Shown here: positions 6,271-9,887 of the stretch, in pieces | Layout: the number at the start of each line of letters is the position of its first letter | Position numbering within the stretch: position 1 is the stretch's first letter | NCBI GenBank assembly: GCA_021443605.1 | Contig: JABUTQ010000023.1 | Span: 1 to 9,887 of the forward strand | Direction: 5' to 3' | DNA length: 9,887 nt | From: Bacteroidales bacterium | GTDB lineage: Bacteria; Bacteroidota; Bacteroidia; Bacteroidales; UBA932 | Position numbers and translations under genes: made by a program | Notes under the pieces: generated by a model | Told to the model about the DNA's origin: nothing | The model's input: only the letters and a program-made list of their open reading frames with translations | Databases searched by the model: none

Positions 6271-7563
6271 TTAGTCCTCTTCTCCACTTGAAGCAGGGTA
6301 ATACTCAATATTGAGGTTGATATTCATAAAGAAGTAGAACTCAGACATATCTGCATTTGCGATTGATCCCGAAATCAGATATTTGCCATCATCCTGTTTT
6401 TCGAGTACCAAAGATGCGAAACCATCTCCTATGCAATATTCACCGAAGCTGAACATTATATACGAACCCATCGGGAACTGGAATCCGCCAAAATCTACGA
6501 GAGAGCCCAAATTGATGCTGCCGGGAGCTCCGGGCTCCTCTTCGTTAATATAGTATTCTCCGCTGAAATCTTCAGGATTGAAAGGTGTGGGAAGAACAAT
6601 CTCGAAGTTGGTCATAATGGGATTCTCTTCATCTCCTGAAAGAAGGGTGAGTGTATGTACGGCACTTCCCTCTTCATTTTGGGAAAGAGATGCAGAATAT
6701 ACGTTCACGGTAGGATCGCCGTGTCCCTGTGACGGGAACTTTGCTCCTTCTGTATTTATCTCTATTTCACCTTCATAGACCACCTTGTGTTCATTTCCTT
6801 CAGCGTCTTTAACCTCTGCAAGAATCACATATCCTTCATCGCCTTTGAACACTTTTATCTTTCCGTCCTTTATAGGAGTATCAGTCTCCGAAGCTATGTT
6901 TGAGATATATGATCCCATACAATAGCTCTCATCTCCATCTTCCATCTTTGTTCCCAAGGCAAATGTATTTTTCTCTGCATAAAGGGTAAGGGTGTTGTAA
7001 TCATCCTTTCCGGGAAGATACTCAACTTCTTCTACTTTCACGTCCTCGGCAGTTTCGAAATTTGTCGTATATACCTCAAAGACATATTTATTCTCTTCAG
7101 TACCGAGAATGATATACTCCATTCCCCCGTGTTCCTCCGAAACAGGTTTGAGGAATGAAAACATCATCTCTCCTGCATATTCCACTGAGATAGAATCAGC
7201 AACCGCATATCCGAGATAAGGGGTACCAATCTTCTGTTCAATCTTCACTTCGCAGAAAGTGTTCCCTTTTGTAAGTTTGAGAATAAACTCCCTCGGAGCC
7301 TTTACAAGGTTCGGCTCTGCGGTAATAACAAGTTCGCGTCCGTTCTGTTTTACATTCAGCCAATCGGGGGCTGTCGAGAAAGAATATTCATCGGTTTCAC
7401 CGCCGACGGTAACGGCAACTTTTGCCTCACCCCCTTCCGGTTCGAAAGTGACTGTGGCAGGGGTTGCTGAAATGGTGTCAGGAATTGGTGTCGGTTCTGT
7501 GCAGGCAAAAAGCCCTGCAACTGCGAGTAACATCGCAAAACTACGTAAAATCTTCATAATCAT
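6271..7563 (-). CDS. BACON-domain lipoprotein, likely accessory surface binding protein
   Basis: Predicted surface or periplasmic lipoprotein of 430 residues. A signal peptide with lipobox LFAC gives Cys21 (numbered from the first ATG), followed by a proline/threonine linker. Residues about 30-112 fit a BACON domain: the ISATPATVTFEPEGGEAKVAV opening pattern, a central APDWLNV turn (65-71) and a closing EVKIEQK strand (105-111). Such Ig-like domains are found in Bacteroidota surface proteins and often act as spacers or binding modules. The remaining ~315 residues are acidic and beta-rich, with no motif I recognise. The third position after susC and susD is where SusE/SusF-like surface glycan-binding proteins are usually encoded, so a ligand-binding role is a reasonable inference. 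Two in-frame starts exist, 7563 and 7557; the second gives the more typical MKILRSF signal peptide, and both keep the lipobox. The gaps to its neighbours are 12 and 6 bp. Confidence 0.85.
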   Translation of the reverse strand: MIMKILRSFAMLLAVAGLFACTEPTPIPDTISATPATVTFEPEGGEAKVAVTVGGETDEYSFSTAPDWLNVKQNGRELVITAEPNLVKAPREFILKLTKGNTFCEVKIEQKIGTPYLGYAVADSISVEYAGEMMFSFLKPVSEEHGGMEYIILGTEENKYVFEVYTTNFETAEDVKVEEVEYLPGKDDYNTLTLYAEKNTFALGTKMEDGDESYCMGSYISNIASETDTPIKDGKIKVFKGDEGYVILAEVKDAEGNEHKVVYEGEIEINTEGAKFPSQGHGDPTVNVYSASLSQNEEGSAVHTLTLLSGDEENPIMTNFEIVLPTPFNPEDFSGEYYINEEEPGAPGSINLGSLVDFGGFQFPMGSYIMFSFGEYCIGDGFASLVLEKQDDGKYLISGSIANADMSEFYFFMNINLNIEYYPASSGEED

Positions 7564-7575
7564 TTATTTAAATTG

Positions 7576-8988
7576 TTATTTCTTTTCATATTCCGGATGC
7601 CAGGCTATTACGGTCGGCGGTATTTTCATTATCAATCTCTCTTCGGTCAAAGTATAAGTCGTTTTCCCGACAGGATGGACATAGTATTGTTTAAGGTCTT
7701 GGAACAGAGGATCGTTCCACAATCGTTTCATATCAAACCAGCTCGAGCCGAAACCAAGCTGCTCCCTCATCCTCTCTTCAAAGGCAAAGACGGTCATCTG
7801 GTCGGCAGTCACAATGGTTTCGGGAATCGCCTCGTGTCCGGGCTCCAGCCTGTTTTTGCGAAGCTCCGTCAGGAGTGCAGCAGCACCGGCCACATCCCCT
7901 TTTCTGGCGAGACACTCGGCTTGCATCGTATAAAGTTCAGACAAACCGATGGCATAATTCGTTGAGATGTTGTTGCTGCTCAGGTTGGCGCAATACTGCT
8001 GTTTTTTCTGATATGTATTGTAGGCACTTTTGCTTGTTGAAACGCTGGCATAGAATGCGAGCCTCGTGTCGGCACGGTCGTAGAAATACTTCTCTATCAA
8101 CTCGTTCTTCACCCCGAAGAAAAGCTGGCCGTACATTCCGCCGTATATAGCCTCAAACAGACGGGGCATCCCCTGGAATGAATAAAGGCTCTCCGTATCC
8201 TGCTCAATTGTAGTGGGATATTTTATATCCTTGTTTTCATCAACAAGGGGAAGATAATCGATGAACTTGACATTGGGAGAGTGCTTTTTAAGTTCAGTGA
8301 ATGCAGCATCAAACTGCTCGGACGCCTCATCGTATCTTCCGAGCATAAACAAAATCTTGCCGTACAAAGCAAGGCCGCTTCCCTTGAAGATGCGCATACA
8401 ATGTGTCTCTTCTTCCGAAAGCGAAGCCACGGCCTCTTTCATCTCTTTTATCACAAACTCCTGAACTTCAGACTCTTTCCTCAGAGGTAGGTCGAGATTG
8501 GTGGTAGTTGCCTTGTCAATGATGGGGATATCGCCGAAAAACCTGCTCATCATAAAGATGCAGTAAGCGCGGAGCATTCTTGCCTCTGACTGCACCGCAA
8601 GGCGTTGTTCTTGAGTACCATCTTGTGCATTAAGCACTTCTGCAATCACTTTATTACAACTGTATAGGATATTTGTAAAAGAGTTCCACTCTCCGCAAAG
8701 CTGGTCTTCGCGGTAGATGTCCGCCTCCCATTTGTAGGCACTCGTGGCATAAGAGCCGAGCTGGCTATAGACCATATCGTATCCGGCTTCATCTGTATAT
8801 GTCTCGAAACACATATACGGAAACGACTCCTTCAGGAAGAATTTTTCAGTGCCATAAAGGAGGCCTTGATAGTGGGAAATGGTCGAGGCAACGTCGTATC
8901 CGCGGGGTTTCACATTGAGGTAATCTTCACAAGAACTCAGTGAAAATACTGCCGCAACGGCCAGGATGAATATATTAATTTTCTTCAT
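7576..8988 (-). CDS. SusD/RagB family outer-membrane nutrient-binding lipoprotein
   Basis: Outer-membrane lipoprotein that caps the SusC channel and binds the imported ligand at the cell surface. Signal peptide with lipobox SSC gives lipidated Cys20, followed by Glu-Asp, which fits the acidic surface-export signal of Bacteroidota lipoproteins. Typical family segments follow: EDYLNVKPRG at 21-30, the helical ILYSCNKVIAEV at 107-118, SEARMLRAYCIF...RFFGDIPI at 134-156 and ALYGKILFMLGRYDEA at 207-222 (TPR-like helices). The C-terminal SusD_RagB part has ELYTMQAECLARKGD at 351-365 and RMREQLGFGSSWFDMKRL at 406-423. Length (470) is within family range. It begins 6 bp after the susC stop, the standard arrangement. 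No sugar or peptide specificity can be inferred from sequence, so I give no gene symbol; susD and ragB name particular characterised members. Confidence 0.97.
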   Translation of the reverse strand: MKKINIFILAVAAVFSLSSCEDYLNVKPRGYDVASTISHYQGLLYGTEKFFLKESFPYMCFETYTDEAGYDMVYSQLGSYATSAYKWEADIYREDQLCGEWNSFTNILYSCNKVIAEVLNAQDGTQEQRLAVQSEARMLRAYCIFMMSRFFGDIPIIDKATTTNLDLPLRKESEVQEFVIKEMKEAVASLSEEETHCMRIFKGSGLALYGKILFMLGRYDEASEQFDAAFTELKKHSPNVKFIDYLPLVDENKDIKYPTTIEQDTESLYSFQGMPRLFEAIYGGMYGQLFFGVKNELIEKYFYDRADTRLAFYASVSTSKSAYNTYQKKQQYCANLSSNNISTNYAIGLSELYTMQAECLARKGDVAGAAALLTELRKNRLEPGHEAIPETIVTADQMTVFAFEERMREQLGFGSSWFDMKRLWNDPLFQDLKQYYVHPVGKTTYTLTEERLIMKIPPTVIAWHPEYEKK

Positions 8989-8994
8989 AACTGC

Positions 8995-9887
8995 TTAAAA
9001 TTCAATATTTAAACTTGCACTTAAGAATGGGCCGAACTTATCCGACCTGCTGCCGCCGGAAAGGGAGAAGCACTCGGGGTCAATCCCCTGTCCGTTGAAA
9101 GCAATGGTCGCAAGATTGCTCGCAATGAGCCTGACCGAAGCATTGTTTGCATTGATGGCCTTGCAGGCACGGCGTGGCAAGGCGTATCCCAACGATACCT
9201 CACGCAACTTGATATACGAAGCGTCCAGCACGTTGATGTCGGCATACCTGTAGAGATACATCACATCCAGTTCGTTTATTGATGTGTTTTTAAGGGAATA
9301 ATATGCGGGAACGTTCGTCTTCTGTTCATCCCCGGGAGTTTTCCATCGTTTTGCAAAATCGTTGTGCAGATTGCTTCCAAGACGATATGAATATGTTCCG
9401 TTGACATCATTTCTCAACACATGTCCCAAATTGTAGATAAACTGGATGTTCAAATCGAAATCTCCCAATCGGAAATCATTTCCGAGCGAGCCGAAGAACG
9501 GGGGGATTGTAGTACCCTTATAATGAACCGCATCAGCTGTATCGATATTGGTGAGGGTGCGAACGATATTCCCCTTGGAATCGTATGCCCGAGGCATTCC
9601 GTCCGCAGGATCGAGCCCGGCCCATTTATAGGCAAATATCGTCCCGTAAGGATACCCCTCCCAATAGTTGTAATCAACCATAAGATAGGGAGTTGTGGGA
9701 GGCTCTACATACATGCTCACCAACTTGTTGAAGTTGTAGGTAAAGGTAAAATCGGTGCTCCACTCAAAATTCCCTTTTCGCATTGTGATGGCATTCAGAG
9801 TAAATTCAACGCCTCTGTTCACCATCCTTCCCACATTAGAAAGAACAGTGGTAAATCCTGATGAAGGGTCGCAAGGGGTCTGCGCCA
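8995..9887 (-). CDS. SusC/RagA family TonB-linked outer-membrane protein (C-terminal part; 5' end outside window)
   Basis: Last 296 residues of a TonB-dependent outer-membrane transporter, usually about 1000 residues long. The frame is open to the right window edge, so the start, signal peptide, carboxypeptidase-like domain, TonB box and plug are outside. The visible part is the final portion of the beta-barrel: NVGRMVNRGVEFTL (17-30) matches the conserved SusC segment just before late barrel strands. Alternating aromatic strands follow, as does the IKLREVSLGYALP segment typical of the family. The protein ends in SLNIEF with a C-terminal phenylalanine, the usual signal for BAM-dependent barrel insertion. 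The internal GTG at 9834 is only a codon of this frame, not a start. It pairs with the SusD gene 6 bp downstream and leads the operon that includes the BACON and thioredoxin lipoproteins. Transport energy would come from TonB-ExbBD; the substrate is unknown. Confidence 0.97.
   Translation of the reverse strand, partial: AQTPCDPSSGFTTVLSNVGRMVNRGVEFTLNAITMRKGNFEWSTDFTFTYNFNKLVSMYVEPPTTPYLMVDYNYWEGYPYGTIFAYKWAGLDPADGMPRAYDSKGNIVRTLTNIDTADAVHYKGTTIPPFFGSLGNDFRLGDFDLNIQFIYNLGHVLRNDVNGTYSYRLGSNLHNDFAKRWKTPGDEQKTNVPAYYSLKNTSINELDVMYLYRYADINVLDASYIKLREVSLGYALPRRACKAINANNASVRLIASNLATIAFNGQGIDPECFSLSGGSRSDKFGPFLSASLNIEF

Noticed and set aside
9421..9861. Plus-strand ORF of 146 codons opposite susC
   Set aside because: Lies wholly antisense to a strongly supported SusC barrel frame, with no recognisable domain.

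Overview
The window looks like part of a chromosome from the phylum Bacteroidota, most likely the order Bacteroidales. The main reasons are a SusC/SusD outer-membrane pair, a BACON-domain lipoprotein, thioredoxin-like TlpA lipoproteins with lipoboxes, start regions that mostly lack Shine-Dalgarno sequences, and a GC content that looks moderate (mid-40s by eye). Genus cannot be read from the sequence alone. All eight genes are on the minus strand. They form two tightly packed transcription units separated by one intergenic stretch of about 160 bp (3619-3778). No tRNA, rRNA, CRISPR array, transposase or phage gene was seen, and no other gap exceeds about 12 bp.

Unit A (9887 down to 3779; transcription runs right to left). 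It begins outside the window with susC, of which only the last 296 codons are present. It continues with susD (6 bp gap), a BACON-domain lipoprotein (12 bp gap), a TlpA-type thioredoxin lipoprotein with WCGPC (6 bp gap), and a second thioredoxin lipoprotein with the unusual site WCHWCC (4 bp ATGA overlap). SusC and SusD would form the TonB-dependent pore and its lid. The BACON protein sits where an accessory surface binding lipoprotein is usually encoded. The two thioredoxin-fold lipoproteins suggest a thiol/disulfide step linked to uptake. No glycoside hydrolase, peptidase or regulator lies in the visible part, so the substrate is unknown.

Junction (3619-3778). Directly after the last stop codon of unit A come two copies of a 23-bp repeat of the 'AGATCCTTCGCTTCGCTCAGGAT' type, with palindromic sequence between them. 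Next is a strong intrinsic terminator (perfect 11-bp stem and T-run), followed by a very short promoter/start region for unit B.

Unit B (3618 down to the left edge). A two-TM protein with a periplasmic four-helix-bundle-like domain and a terminal HAMP domain, but no output domain, overlaps trkH by 4 bp (ATGA). TrkH is a K+ uptake channel/transporter subunit. Two bases after it starts an SF1B (RecD/Dda-like) DNA helicase, cut by the window edge just after motif VI. The start codon of the HAMP protein lies exactly in the loop of a perfect 9-bp inverted repeat. This dyad, and the coupling of an output-less sensor to a K+ transporter, are the most interesting points in the window.
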